Of a stretch of DNA of 37,175 nucleotides, positions 1 through 7,626 are shown in pieces (the first letter of the stretch is position 1; the number at the start of each line of letters is the position of its first letter). The DNA is from Clostridia bacterium (GTDB lineage: Bacteria; Bacillota; Clostridia; Christensenellales; Aristaeellaceae), in NCBI GenBank assembly GCA_900769075.1, contig CAAGFE010000091.1:1-37175 (forward strand), given 5' to 3'. The translations under genes and the position numbers were made by a program. The notes under the pieces are model-generated. The model searched no databases, was not told the DNA's origin, and saw only the letters and a program-made list of their open reading frames with translations.

Positions 1-2
1 AA

Positions 3-24
3 GGTTTCGGCAAAGGCCGAAACC
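3..24. repeat. Perfect extragenic hairpin
   Basis: A 9-bp perfect inverted repeat (3-11 with 16-24) has a 4-nt loop. No T-run follows on the plus strand. On the minus strand the bases after it run off the window. It may be a terminator of a gene outside the window or part of the extragenic hairpin family seen again near 29.8 kb and 37.0 kb. Confidence 0.4.
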
Positions 25-66
25 GCCCCGCCCGCGCGGCAAAGCCCCGCGATACGAATGAAGTCA

Positions 67-108
67 GAGGGCCTGCGGGCCCTCCGACACCTCCCTGTGA
101 GGTTTTTT
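67..108 (+). terminator. Tandem hairpins ending in a T-run
   Basis: A 7-bp GC stem (67-73 with 78-84) is followed by a 5-bp stem (89-93 with 99-103) that runs into six Ts at 103-108. This reads as a plus-strand intrinsic terminator for a gene lying before the window. The tail TTTTTTGACAGTCTGA (103-118) is repeated almost exactly at 30000-30015. Confidence 0.4.
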
Positions 109-120
109 GACAGTCTGAAC

Positions 121-154
121 GGAGGCCGTCGACAAGGACGGTCTCCGCGTTTTT
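121..154 (+). terminator. Hairpin terminator facing mscL
   Basis: A 10-bp stem with one G-T wobble (121-130 with 137-146) is followed by GCG and five Ts (150-154). It lies 14 bp past the mscL stop, between convergent genes, and reads best on the plus strand. No T-run follows the stem on the mscL strand. Confidence 0.45.
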
Positions 155-167
155 GTATCCTGAAGCC

Positions 168-587
168 TTACGCCTGGGGCAGCTCGGAGGTGCAGTGGGC
201 GCACTTGGTCGCTTCGATCGGGATCTCGCTCAGGCAGTAGGGGCACTTCTTGGTGGTGGGCGCCTTGGGGGCCTCGGGCTTCTTGCCGATGGTGCTGAGC
301 TTGTTGAACACCTTGATGATGGCAAACAGCACCAGCGCGGTGATCAGGAAGTTGATGATGGTGGTCACAAACTCGGACGCCGCCAGGCTCCAGGTCCACT
401 GGGCCTCGCCGATCAGGATTTCCTCGGGCTTCGCGCCCATGATCCATGCCAGCAGGGGCTTGATGAAATCATTGGAAACCGCATTGACGATGCTGGTGAA
501 CGCACCGCCGATGATCACGCCAACCGCCAGGTCAATCACGTTGCCGCGCAGGGCAAACTTTTTGAATTCTTCAATGAGCTTTTTCAT
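168..587 (-). CDS. mscL: Large-conductance mechanosensitive channel MscL with C-terminal zinc ribbon
   Basis: MscL is a homopentameric inner-membrane channel that opens under membrane tension and releases solutes on hypo-osmotic shock. The N-terminus (MKKLIEEFKKFALRGNVIDLA) leads into TM1 with the family signature GVIIGGAF, and a second TM lies at about residues 65-87. I start at 587 rather than 596, because the Shine-Dalgarno AGGAGG (597-602) abuts the upstream ATG and is 9 bases from this one. The protein is 139 aa, close to the family length. The last 25 or so residues carry two CxxC pairs (CPYC and CAHC), a zinc-ribbon-like tail replacing the plain cytoplasmic helix of E. coli MscL. That tail should be cytoplasmic and may bind Zn. 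The gene is monocistronic with its own promoter, divergent from prmA. Confidence 0.95.
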   Translation of the reverse strand: MKKLIEEFKKFALRGNVIDLAVGVIIGGAFTSIVNAVSNDFIKPLLAWIMGAKPEEILIGEAQWTWSLAASEFVTTIINFLITALVLFAIIKVFNKLSTIGKKPEAPKAPTTKKCPYCLSEIPIEATKCAHCTSELPQA

Positions 588-632
588 CGGGTTCATCCTC
601 CTTCTTTGGTTGAACGGCTTTGTGCCGGCTTC

Positions 633-661
633 AGTATAGCACAGGGGGAAAGGGGACGCAA
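633..661 (-). promoter_or_regulatory. Sigma-A promoter of mscL
   Basis: Read on the minus strand: -35 TTGCGT (656-661), 17-bp spacer, -10 TATACT (633-638), about 45 bp before the mscL start. Confidence 0.65.
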
Positions 662-676
662 GGCTTTTTTCTCCGG

Positions 677-705
677 TTGACCTGCCTGATCTTTTCGCTT
701 ATAAT
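677..705 (+). promoter_or_regulatory. Sigma-A promoter of the prmA operon
   Basis: -35 TTGACC (677-682), 17-bp spacer, consensus -10 TATAAT (700-705), 42 bp before the prmA ATG. It is divergent from the mscL promoter, with only 15 bp between the two -35 boxes. Confidence 0.8.
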
Positions 706-747
706 AGAGGATGGCATACGATCATATTCAGCAAAGGAAGATGACAG

Positions 748-1701
748 ATGGATTGGGTCGAACTGACCATACACACCACCTCCCTGGGGGCGGACATCGT
801 TTCCGAGGCCCTGATGAACGAAGGCGCCACCGGCACCATGGTGGAGGATCGCGCCGACATCCCCGATCCCGACAAGCCCAACGGCTACTGGGAGATCATT
901 GATCCCAACCTGATCAACACCCTGCCCGAGGACGTGCTGGTGCATGCCTGGTTCGAGCCGGACGAACGGTTTGCCGACCGCATGGGCGCGCTGAAAAGCC
1001 GCATGGCGGAGCTGAAGGCTGCCGACCTGGGCATCGACCTGGGCAGCCTGGAAATGAACACGGTCAACGTCCGCGACGAGGACTGGGCGGAGGTGTGGAA
1101 GAAGTTCTACAAGCCCTTCCGCGCGGGACAGCGGCTGGTGGTCAAGCCCACCTGGGAGCACTACGACGCGCAGGAGAACGATCTGGTCATGGAGATCGAC
1201 CCCGGCATGGCCTTCGGCTCCGGCACCCACGAAACCACCGGCATGTGCCTGGCGCTGCTGGAGGACGTGATGCTCCGCCAGCCCGTGAATACCGTCATCG
1301 ACGTGGGCACCGGCTCGGGGATCCTGGCCATCGGCGCGGCGATGCTGGGCGCGAAGGACGTGCTGGCCATCGACATCGACCCCACCGCCGTCAAGGTCGC
1401 CCGGGAAAACGTGGAGCACAACCATCTGCAGCACGTCATCCGCGCGGTGGAGGGCAATCTGCTGGAATCCACCGACGGGGTGTGCGAGGTCTGCGTGGCG
1501 AACATCATCGCCGACGTGATCTGCATGTTCGCCAAGCCCCTGATCCCCCACATCGTCCCCGGCGGATTGTTCATCTGCTCCGGCATCATCAAGGAGCGCG
1601 AGCAGGATGTGGTGAACGCCCTGAACGAGGCGAATTACACCATCCTTGAGATCCGCCGCAAGGGCGAATGGGTCGCCATGCTTTCCAGGAGGCCGGACTG
1701 A
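748..1701 (+). CDS. prmA: Ribosomal protein L11 methyltransferase PrmA
   Basis: PrmA uses SAM to methylate ribosomal protein L11 on amino and lysine nitrogens. The 317-aa protein has the usual two parts: an N-terminal substrate-recognition domain (about 1-120) and a class I Rossmann methyltransferase domain. Motif I is DVGTGSG at residues 185-191, the acidic residue after strand 2 is in AIDIDP, and the catalytic-pocket motif is NIIAD starting at N252. The length matches the family. It opens a tight operon with rsmE (stop and start overlap as TGATG), mtaB and a HIT protein. In many Firmicutes this operon follows dnaK-dnaJ, but those genes are not in the window. Confidence 0.95.
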   Translation: MDWVELTIHTTSLGADIVSEALMNEGATGTMVEDRADIPDPDKPNGYWEIIDPNLINTLPEDVLVHAWFEPDERFADRMGALKSRMAELKAADLGIDLGSLEMNTVNVRDEDWAEVWKKFYKPFRAGQRLVVKPTWEHYDAQENDLVMEIDPGMAFGSGTHETTGMCLALLEDVMLRQPVNTVIDVGTGSGILAIGAAMLGAKDVLAIDIDPTAVKVARENVEHNHLQHVIRAVEGNLLESTDGVCEVCVANIIADVICMFAKPLIPHIVPGGLFICSGIIKEREQDVVNALNEANYTILEIRRKGEWVAMLSRRPD

Positions 1702-2435
1702 TGCACCGCTTTTATGCTGATGACCGGGGTGTGACGGGCGAAACCGCATTCCTCTGCGAGGAGGACGCGCATCACGCCATCCGCGTGCTGCGGATGAAGC
1801 CCGGCGAGGGCTGCGAGCTGTTTGCCGGGGGCAGGCGTTTTTCCGGGGAGGTTGCATCCATCGGGGACGGCGCGGTTCAGATGCGCATCACCGGCGAGCT
1901 GCCCTCCACCGAACCGAGGCTCCGCGTCACGCTGTATCAGGGGCTTCCCAAGGCCGACAAGATGGAGCTGATCGTGCAGAAGGCCGTGGAGCTCGGTGCC
2001 TGCGCAGTGGTGCCTGTGGCCATGAGCCGCTGTGTGGTGCAGCTGGACGCCAAGGACGGGCGCAAGAAGCAGGAACGCTGGCAGAAGATCGCCCGCGAAG
2101 CCTGCAAGCAATCCGGGCGGTGCGAGATGATGCAGGTCACGGAGCCGATTTCCTTCAGGCAGCTGCTCGCCCGGCTCCCGGAGCATGGGGCCGCCATCGT
2201 CCCCTGGGAGGACGCACGGGGGTATTCCCTCGCCCGCTTCCACGCGGAGCACCCGGACATCACCGATTTGGCGATTGTGATCGGCCCGGAGGGCGGGATG
2301 TCCGGGGAGGAAATCGAGCGGATGAAGGGATCAAAATGCCGCGCCGTCACCCTCGGCCCGCGCATCCTCCGCACCGAAACCGCCGGCCTTTGCGCCATGA
2401 GCGCGTTATTCTGCCTCTACGGCGATATGGAGTGA
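1701..2435 (+). CDS. rsmE: 16S rRNA m3U1498 methyltransferase RsmE
   Basis: RsmE is a SPOUT-class enzyme that methylates N3 of U1498 in 16S rRNA in the assembled 30S subunit. The 244-aa protein has the N-terminal PUA-like barrel (about 1-70) and the knotted C-terminal domain with QGLPKADKMELIVQKA, VIGPEGG and LGPRILRTETA, which form the SAM-binding trefoil knot. I chose the ATG at 1701 because AGGAGG (1687-1692) is 8 bases upstream. An upstream in-frame extension to 1668 overlaps prmA and has no family similarity. Start overlaps the prmA stop by one base, which suggests translational coupling. Confidence 0.95.
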   Translation: MHRFYADDRGVTGETAFLCEEDAHHAIRVLRMKPGEGCELFAGGRRFSGEVASIGDGAVQMRITGELPSTEPRLRVTLYQGLPKADKMELIVQKAVELGACAVVPVAMSRCVVQLDAKDGRKKQERWQKIAREACKQSGRCEMMQVTEPISFRQLLARLPEHGAAIVPWEDARGYSLARFHAEHPDITDLAIVIGPEGGMSGEEIERMKGSKCRAVTLGPRILRTETAGLCAMSALFCLYGDME

Positions 2436-2439
2436 AACC

Positions 2440-3738
2440 ATGAAAACCGTTGCTTTCCACACCCTTGGCTGCAAGGTGAACCAGTATGATACCCAGGCCA
2501 TGCTGGAGAAATTCCGCGCGGCAGGATACGAGGCCGTTCCCTTTGAAGCCGAGGCGGATGTGTACGTCATCAACACCTGCACCGTCACCGGCACGGGGGA
2601 CAAGAAGAGCCTCCAGCTCACCCGCCGCCTGCGCCGGGAGCATCCCGAAAGCCAGATCGTCCTGGCGGGCTGTCTGGCCCAGCGTAAGGGCAGCGAGCTG
2701 CTGGACACCGGCGCGCGGCTGATCATCGGCACGCAGAAGCGGGATCAGGTGGTCGAATTGCTGGAGAAGGCCGTGGCGGAGGGCGTCTGCATCAGCGCCG
2801 TCAATGAGCTGAACGCTGCCACCCCCTTTGAGGAGCTGACCATCACCGGTCAGGAGGAACACACCCGCGCCACGCTCAAGATCCAGGAAGGCTGCAATAA
2901 CCACTGCACCTACTGCATCATCCCCAGCGTGCGGGGGCCGATCCGCTCGCGGCGCATCGACAGCATCCGGGCGGAAACCCGCCGCCTGGTCGCAGCCGGA
3001 TACACCGAGCTGGTGCTGACCGGCATCCACCTGTCCAGCTACGGGCGGGATCTCCAGGACGGCACGACCCTCCTGGACGCGATCCGCGCGGTACACGAGG
3101 CGGAGGGGGTGCAGCGCATCCGCCTGGGCAGCCTGGAGCCGACCATCGCCACGGCGGAATTTGCCCAGGCCCTGGCGGCGCTGCCCAAGGTCTGCCCCCA
3201 GTTCCACCTGGCGCTCCAGTCCGGCAGCAATACCGTCCTGGCCCGCATGGCCCGCCGCTACAACATGACCATGTACATGCAGGCAGTCGCCAACCTGCGC
3301 GCCGCCTTCCCGATGGCGGCCTTCACCACCGATGTGCTGACCTGCTTCCCCGGCGAAACCGAGGAGGAATACCAGGAAACCCGCCGGGTCATCCGGGAGG
3401 TGGGCTTCGCCAAGATTCACGTGTTCCCCTACTCTCCCCGCGAGGGCACGAAGGCCGCGGTCATGCCCGGACAGCTGTCCAGGGCGGTGAAGGAACGCCG
3501 CACCCGCGAGCTGATCGCCCTGGGGGAGGAAACCGCGGCGGCCTATCAGCAGCAGTGGCTGGGCCGGGAGTCCACCGTGCTGCTGGAGGAAAAGGACGGC
3601 GATGTCTGGCACGGCTACACGCCGGAGTACATCCCCGTGACCGTCGCCGACTGTCCGGTCTGCACTCAGGGGCAGATCGTCCCCGTCCGTCTGATGGCTT
3701 CCACCCCTGACGGCATGACGGGCATCATCGTGCAATAA
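2440..3738 (+). CDS. mtaB: tRNA t6A37 methylthiotransferase MtaB
   Basis: MtaB is a radical-SAM methylthiotransferase that turns t6A37 into ms2t6A in ANN-decoding tRNAs. The 432-aa protein has an N-terminal MTTase domain with cluster cysteines C11, C47 and C78, a radical-SAM core with CNNHCTYC (C152, C156, C159), and a C-terminal TRAM-like stretch from about residue 370. The HTLGCKVNQYD opening is typical of MtaB rather than MiaB. Start is 4 bases after rsmE with a GGAG site at 2429-2432. The t6A substrate is made by a pathway that includes the Sua5 protein encoded at 11061. Confidence 0.93.
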   Translation: MKTVAFHTLGCKVNQYDTQAMLEKFRAAGYEAVPFEAEADVYVINTCTVTGTGDKKSLQLTRRLRREHPESQIVLAGCLAQRKGSELLDTGARLIIGTQKRDQVVELLEKAVAEGVCISAVNELNAATPFEELTITGQEEHTRATLKIQEGCNNHCTYCIIPSVRGPIRSRRIDSIRAETRRLVAAGYTELVLTGIHLSSYGRDLQDGTTLLDAIRAVHEAEGVQRIRLGSLEPTIATAEFAQALAALPKVCPQFHLALQSGSNTVLARMARRYNMTMYMQAVANLRAAFPMAAFTTDVLTCFPGETEEEYQETRRVIREVGFAKIHVFPYSPREGTKAAVMPGQLSRAVKERRTRELIALGEETAAAYQQQWLGRESTVLLEEKDGDVWHGYTPEYIPVTVADCPVCTQGQIVPVRLMASTPDGMTGIIVQ

Positions 3739-3759
3739 GATAGGAAAGGATTGATTCAA

Positions 3760-4101
3760 ATGGAGAATTGTCTGTTCTGCAGGATCATCCGGGGGGAGAT
3801 TCCCTCCGCCTGCGTTTACCAGGATGACAAAACCTACGCCTTCCGGGACATCGCGCCCATGGCCCCCACCCATGTGCTGGTGGTGCCCAAGGCGCATGTG
3901 ACCGGCATGTCCGGCATTGACGAGGCCGACGATGCGACCCTTGCCGCCTGCCTGCGCGCGGTGAAGAAGGTGGCCGAGCTGGAGCACCTGACCGGCGGCT
4001 TCCGCACCGTTTCCAACTGCGGCAGCGACGCCTGCCAGAGCGTGAATCACCTGCACTTCCATGTGCTGGGCGGCAAGCAGCTGAGCGAGAAAATGGACTG
4101 A
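3760..4101 (+). CDS. HIT family purine-nucleotide hydrolase (Hint type)
   Basis: HIT proteins hydrolyse nucleoside phosphoramidates or dinucleotides through a histidine-triad nucleophile. The 113-aa protein has CLFC near the N-terminus, the conserved CRIIRGEIPS segment and the triad HLHFHVLGG close to the C-terminus. All three triad histidines are present. I use the ATG at 3760 because GGAAAGGA (3743-3750) is 9 bases upstream. A TTG at 3751 abuts that site and is unlikely. It is the last gene of the prmA operon, 21 bp after mtaB, the usual place in Firmicutes. The exact substrate cannot be read from the sequence. Confidence 0.92.
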   Translation: MENCLFCRIIRGEIPSACVYQDDKTYAFRDIAPMAPTHVLVVPKAHVTGMSGIDEADDATLAACLRAVKKVAELEHLTGGFRTVSNCGSDACQSVNHLHFHVLGGKQLSEKMD

Positions 4102-4181
4102 TTCGTCCTCCGGAAGGCTCCGCCGTCGGCGTTTCACCCGAAATGTTACAAAAAATCTCGCAAAAAACGCGAAATCAGGGA

Positions 4182-4210
4182 TTGACGAGCGGGCATGTTT
4201 TTGCTATAAT
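4182..4210 (+). promoter_or_regulatory. Sigma-A promoter of rpsU
   Basis: -35 TTGACG (4182-4187), 17-bp spacer, consensus -10 TATAAT (4205-4210). The predicted leader to the rpsU GTG is about 68 nt. Confidence 0.8.
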
Positions 4211-4284
4211 GGCTATACGGTTTTCGCCATCCGTCTGTCTATTTGGCTGATGTCAAGGCGAGATGAGCGAAAGGAGGGATAACA

Positions 4285-4458
4285 GTGTCCGAGGTACGTG
4301 TTCGTGAGAACGAATCCCTGGAGAGCGCCCTGAAGCGCTTCAAGCGTCAGTGCGCCCGCGCCGGCGTCATCCAGGAGGTCCGCAAGCGTGAGCATTACGA
4401 AAAGCCCAGCGTGAAGCGTAAGAAGAAGGCTGAGGCGGCCCGCAAGCGTAAGTATTAA
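4285..4458 (+). CDS. rpsU: 30S ribosomal protein S21
   Basis: S21 is a small basic protein of the 30S platform near the anti-Shine-Dalgarno end of 16S rRNA. The 57-aa product reads (M)SEVRVRENESLESALKRFKRQ and ends in a lysine/arginine-rich tail, which is the full S21 family pattern. It starts with GTG, preceded by a strong AAGGAGG (4271-4277). It has its own promoter and a strong intrinsic terminator, so it forms a separate transcription unit after the HIT gene. In many Firmicutes rpsU and yqeY follow mtaB; yqeY is absent here. Confidence 0.95.
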   Translation: MSEVRVRENESLESALKRFKRQCARAGVIQEVRKREHYEKPSVKRKKKAEAARKRKY

Positions 4459-4479
4459 GCTTTCACACGAAAGAAATGA

Positions 4480-4506
4480 CCCCTTCCTGTCCGGGAAGGG
4501 GTTTTT
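4480..4506 (+). terminator. Intrinsic terminator of rpsU
   Basis: Perfect 8-bp stem (4480-4487 with 4494-4501), 6-nt loop, then TTTTT. Confidence 0.9.
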
Positions 4507-4553
4507 GCTTTTCCGCCGCGTCACATTTCAACATAAATTGTCTGAAAAAGCCC

Positions 4554-4582
4554 TTGCGCGTTCAAGCAAATTTTGTTATACT
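4554..4582 (+). promoter_or_regulatory. Sigma-A promoter of the TRM11-like gene and rho
   Basis: -35 TTGCGC (4554-4559), 17-bp spacer, -10 TATACT (4577-4582), 54 bp before the ATG at 4637. Confidence 0.65.
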
Positions 4583-4636
4583 GGCTGTATTGATAACATA
4601 ACCAATCAGGATGGATTCTACAGAAAGAGGCATTTC

Positions 4637-5647
4637 ATGGTATTCTTGTTTCAATTATCGCCACATGCGAATATCCGTTACCGGGAGGCTCAGGTGAAGC
4701 TCGGTCAAGCCGAGCTTGCCTGCCTTTTGCAGGGGCTTGGCATCACCGCCGAGGTTGCGCACTGCACCCTGGGCGGCGTGCCTTTTCTGCGTTTCGAGGC
4801 CGATGCGCTGACCAGGGCGCAGCTGTCCGCCCTGTCGATGCATTCCGCTGCGCTGCTCCTCTGCGTACAGCAGGGGGAGCTGCTCCGCCCCTTGGACAAG
4901 GTCAGCCATGATTATCTGACCGGGGATCTGGCGGAGGTGCTCAAATACAAGGGCAAAACCAGCGCCGTGTTCACCCGGATGATGATCAACTGCGCCCTGA
5001 CCGCCAGCGACTTCTTCGGCACGGAGGAGGTGCTGACCGTCCTCGATCCCCTGTGCGGCCGCGGCACCACCTGCTTCGTCGCCCTCCAGCAGGGCATGAA
5101 CGCCGTCGGCGTGGACATCGACAACCGTGACCTGAAGGAATGCGCCGATTATTTTGAGCGCTACATGCAGTTCCACCGGATGAAGCATCACCTCGACCAG
5201 AGCAGCCGCACGGTGCGCCGCCAGGCCGTGCCCGCCGCCGTCTACACCATTGCCGACACCAGGGAACACTTCCGGGAGGGCGACACCCGCACGCTGTCCC
5301 TGTTCCTGGCGGACACCGGGCTGACCGGCGAATTGTGCAAAAAGACCCCCGCCCATCTGCTGGTGGCGGATCTCCCCTACGGCGTGCAGCATGCCCCCCA
5401 GGACGGCCGGCGCACCCCATCCTTTCTCCAGATGCTGAAGCGGGTCCTCCCCCAGTGGCGGGACGCACTCCGCAAGGGCGGCGCCGTTGCCCTGAGCTTC
5501 AACACCCTGACGCTGAAGAAGGCTGATCTGATCACGCTCCTCAGCGAAGCCGGCTTCACCCCCCTGACCGATAAGCCCTACGATGACTTCCAGCACTTTG
5601 TAGAGCAGGCTGTCACCCGCGATTTCGTGGTGGCCCGCAGGGACTGA
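4637..5647 (+). CDS. TRM11-family SAM-dependent RNA methyltransferase
   Basis: This 336-aa protein is a class I methyltransferase related to TRM11/THUMP-type RNA methylases. Motif I is DPLCGRGTT from D137 and the catalytic motif IV is DLPYG from D245, matching the (D/N)PPYG class that methylates exocyclic amines of bases. The N-terminal 110 residues may be a divergent RNA-binding region, but I do not recognise a clear THUMP domain. I use the ATG at 4637, with AGAAAGAGG just upstream. An in-frame extension to 4505 runs through the rpsU terminator and the promoter, so it is rejected. It ends 16 bp before rho, so the two are probably cotranscribed. The RNA target is unknown. A guanine-N2 methylation of tRNA is a family-based guess. 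Confidence 0.8.
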   Translation: MVFLFQLSPHANIRYREAQVKLGQAELACLLQGLGITAEVAHCTLGGVPFLRFEADALTRAQLSALSMHSAALLLCVQQGELLRPLDKVSHDYLTGDLAEVLKYKGKTSAVFTRMMINCALTASDFFGTEEVLTVLDPLCGRGTTCFVALQQGMNAVGVDIDNRDLKECADYFERYMQFHRMKHHLDQSSRTVRRQAVPAAVYTIADTREHFREGDTRTLSLFLADTGLTGELCKKTPAHLLVADLPYGVQHAPQDGRRTPSFLQMLKRVLPQWRDALRKGGAVALSFNTLTLKKADLITLLSEAGFTPLTDKPYDDFQHFVEQAVTRDFVVARRD

Positions 5648-5663
5648 CAAGGAGGTTATCCCG

Positions 5664-7493
5664 ATGAACGACATCAATTTCAACGACCTGACTGTGCTCG
5701 AGCTGCGCAAGGTTGCCAAAGAAATGAAGGTCCCCCTGGGCGCGGGCATTTCCAAGCAGGGCATTATTGACAAGCTGACCGCCGCCCGCGAGGCGCAGAA
5801 CGCCGCGCCCGCGCAGGAGGAGCTCCCCGCGGAAGCACCGGAGGCTTCGGTTCAGCCGGAAAAAATCAAGGAGGAGCCCAAGGAGGCCGCCCCGACGCAG
5901 GATGCCGCCCCCGCCCAGCCCCAGTTTAGGCAGGCGTACGTCGCGCCCCAGCGTTTCAGCAACCGCCCGGCCTATCAGGCCCAGCCCTACAACCGGCCGA
6001 TGACCTCCCGCGCGTCCTCGCCCATGGAAGCGCCCCGAACCCCGGCGCGCACCCCGAATTATCCCTCGCGCTTCGGCCCGGCGGCCCTGGCCGCGCCCCA
6101 GCATGATCTGCCCCGGGAGGAGGAGCGCCCCCGGACGGATGCACCCCGGCCTTCCTTCGGCCCGGCCCGCTCCAGCTTCAGCGAGCCCCCGCGGGCCCCG
6201 CAGCGCCCTGCTTATGACGCGCCGCGCCAGCCCGCCTACGATCAGCCCCGGCCCCAGACCCCTGAGCGTCCCATGGCTCCCACGCCGCGCCAGCCCTATG
6301 GCCAGCAGGAGGCAGCGGCTTTCAGCGTCAATCCCTCCGCCACCGATCTCATGCAGGCGGTGGACTGCCCCGAGATCACCGGCATGCTGGAAATGCTGCC
6401 CGAGGGCTACGGTTTCTTGCGGAGCGAGAACATGATCGCCACCAACCGCGATGTCTACGTCGCGCCCGCCCAGATCCGCCGCTTCGGCCTGCGCCCCGGC
6501 GACCGCATCATGGGCAAGGTACGCGTGCAGCGCGAGGGCGATAAGTACCCGGCGCTGCTGACCGTCAGCCAGGTGAACGGCCTGGTCCCCGAGGCCTCCG
6601 TCAACCGCCCCAACTTCGACGCGCTGACGCCCATCTACCCGACCCGGCGCATCCGCCTGGAACGCAAGGACGGCCCTCAGCTGAACGAGCTGCGGCTGAT
6701 GGATCTGATCACCCCCATCGGCTTTGGTCAGCGCGGGCTGATCCAGTGCGCCCCCAACACCGGGAAGAACCGCCTGCTGACCCGGCTGGCAAATGTTGTT
6801 TCCGCCAACCATCCCGAGGCGGAGGTCATGCTGCTGCTCTTCAATGAAACGCCTGAGAACGTGACCGTCATCCGCGAATCCGTCAAGTGCCCGGTGGTCG
6901 CCTCCACCTTCGATATGGCCCCGGAAGCCCATCTGCGCCTGGCGGATCTGGTGATCGAACGCGCCCAGCGCCTGGTGGAAATGAAGCGGGACGTGGTGCT
7001 CCTGGTGGACAGCCTGACCACCCTGATCCGCGTGATTTCCACCGCCGCCATGCAGGCCGGGCGCGCCGTTCCCGGCATGATCAGCCCCCAGAGCCTCCAG
7101 AAGGCCAAGCGCCTCTTCGGGGCGGCCCGCTGCATCCGTGAGGGCGGCTCCCTGACCGTGATCGCCACCATGAACACCGACAGCGGCACGAAGGCGGACG
7201 ACAGCGTGGTCAACGAATTCCGCGGCGCGGCCAACATGGAGCTGGTGCTGGACCAGACCCTGGCCCGCACCGGCGTGTACCCGCCCTTTGACCTCAACCG
7301 CTGCGGAACCCGCCACGCCGAAGCCATCCTGACCCCCGAGCACATCGAGGGTCTGAAGCTCCTGCGCACCATGCTGGGCCGGATGCCTGCGGAAAACGCG
7401 GTCCGCGAGCTGTCCTCCATGATGGAAAAGGCCCCGACCAATGAGGAGCTGCTTTCCCGCATCAAAGTGTGGGCCGAGGCCATGAAGGGATAA
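5664..7493 (+). CDS. rho: Transcription termination factor Rho with degenerate ATPase site
   Basis: Rho is normally a hexameric RNA-dependent ATPase that pulls RNA and ends transcription. This 609-aa protein has the N-terminal Rho_N helical domain (about 1-45), a Pro/Arg/Ala/Gln-rich disordered insert (about 46-225), the cold-shock-like primary RNA-binding domain (about 236-305, with GYGFLR and QIRRFGLRPGD) and a RecA-like core to the end. Position before rpmE and full-length alignment support orthology. The ATPase core is odd: Walker A reads APNTGKN (N365, K368, N369) where the family has PKAGKT, the catalytic loop reads NETPEN (N394, E395) instead of DERPEE, and the arginine-finger position reads LDQTLA (Q531) where E. 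coli has LSRKIA. Walker B Asp (D449) is kept. AAGGAGGT at 5649-5656 fits the start. I infer weak or absent motor activity. Confidence 0.9.
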   Translation: MNDINFNDLTVLELRKVAKEMKVPLGAGISKQGIIDKLTAAREAQNAAPAQEELPAEAPEASVQPEKIKEEPKEAAPTQDAAPAQPQFRQAYVAPQRFSNRPAYQAQPYNRPMTSRASSPMEAPRTPARTPNYPSRFGPAALAAPQHDLPREEERPRTDAPRPSFGPARSSFSEPPRAPQRPAYDAPRQPAYDQPRPQTPERPMAPTPRQPYGQQEAAAFSVNPSATDLMQAVDCPEITGMLEMLPEGYGFLRSENMIATNRDVYVAPAQIRRFGLRPGDRIMGKVRVQREGDKYPALLTVSQVNGLVPEASVNRPNFDALTPIYPTRRIRLERKDGPQLNELRLMDLITPIGFGQRGLIQCAPNTGKNRLLTRLANVVSANHPEAEVMLLLFNETPENVTVIRESVKCPVVASTFDMAPEAHLRLADLVIERAQRLVEMKRDVVLLVDSLTTLIRVISTAAMQAGRAVPGMISPQSLQKAKRLFGAARCIREGGSLTVIATMNTDSGTKADDSVVNEFRGAANMELVLDQTLARTGVYPPFDLNRCGTRHAEAILTPEHIEGLKLLRTMLGRMPAENAVRELSSMMEKAPTNEELLSRIKVWAEAMKG

Positions 7494-7542
7494 GCCCGGA
7501 TGAAATTCTTGTCCGATTTCTTCCCGGATGCAAAAAAAGCCC

Positions 7543-7571
7543 TTGCATTCCCCGGATGAATGTGATACAAT
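7543..7571 (+). promoter_or_regulatory. Sigma-A promoter of rpmE
   Basis: -35 TTGCAT (7543-7548), 17-bp spacer, -10 TACAAT (7566-7571), 55 bp before the rpmE ATG. Confidence 0.7.
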
Positions 7572-7626
7572 AAGCATCGCGGCTGTATCAGCCGATCATT
7601 GCATACGCGAAAGAGGTGAAATCGCA

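Noticed and set aside
5664..7493. Rho as a frameshifted or pseudogene copy
   Set aside because: The frame is intact over 609 codons with normal domain order, a strong ribosome binding site and the orthologous position, so decay is unlikely despite the changed ATP-site residues.
5613..7577. Long open frame on the minus strand opposite rho (over 600 codons)
   Set aside because: It is a mirror of a GC-rich coding sequence: composition is His/Gly/Ala/Gln-rich, with no family motif, no ribosome binding site and overlap across two genes. Similar mirrors lie opposite prmA (631-1857), mtaB (2347-4137) and pepF (14512-16818).
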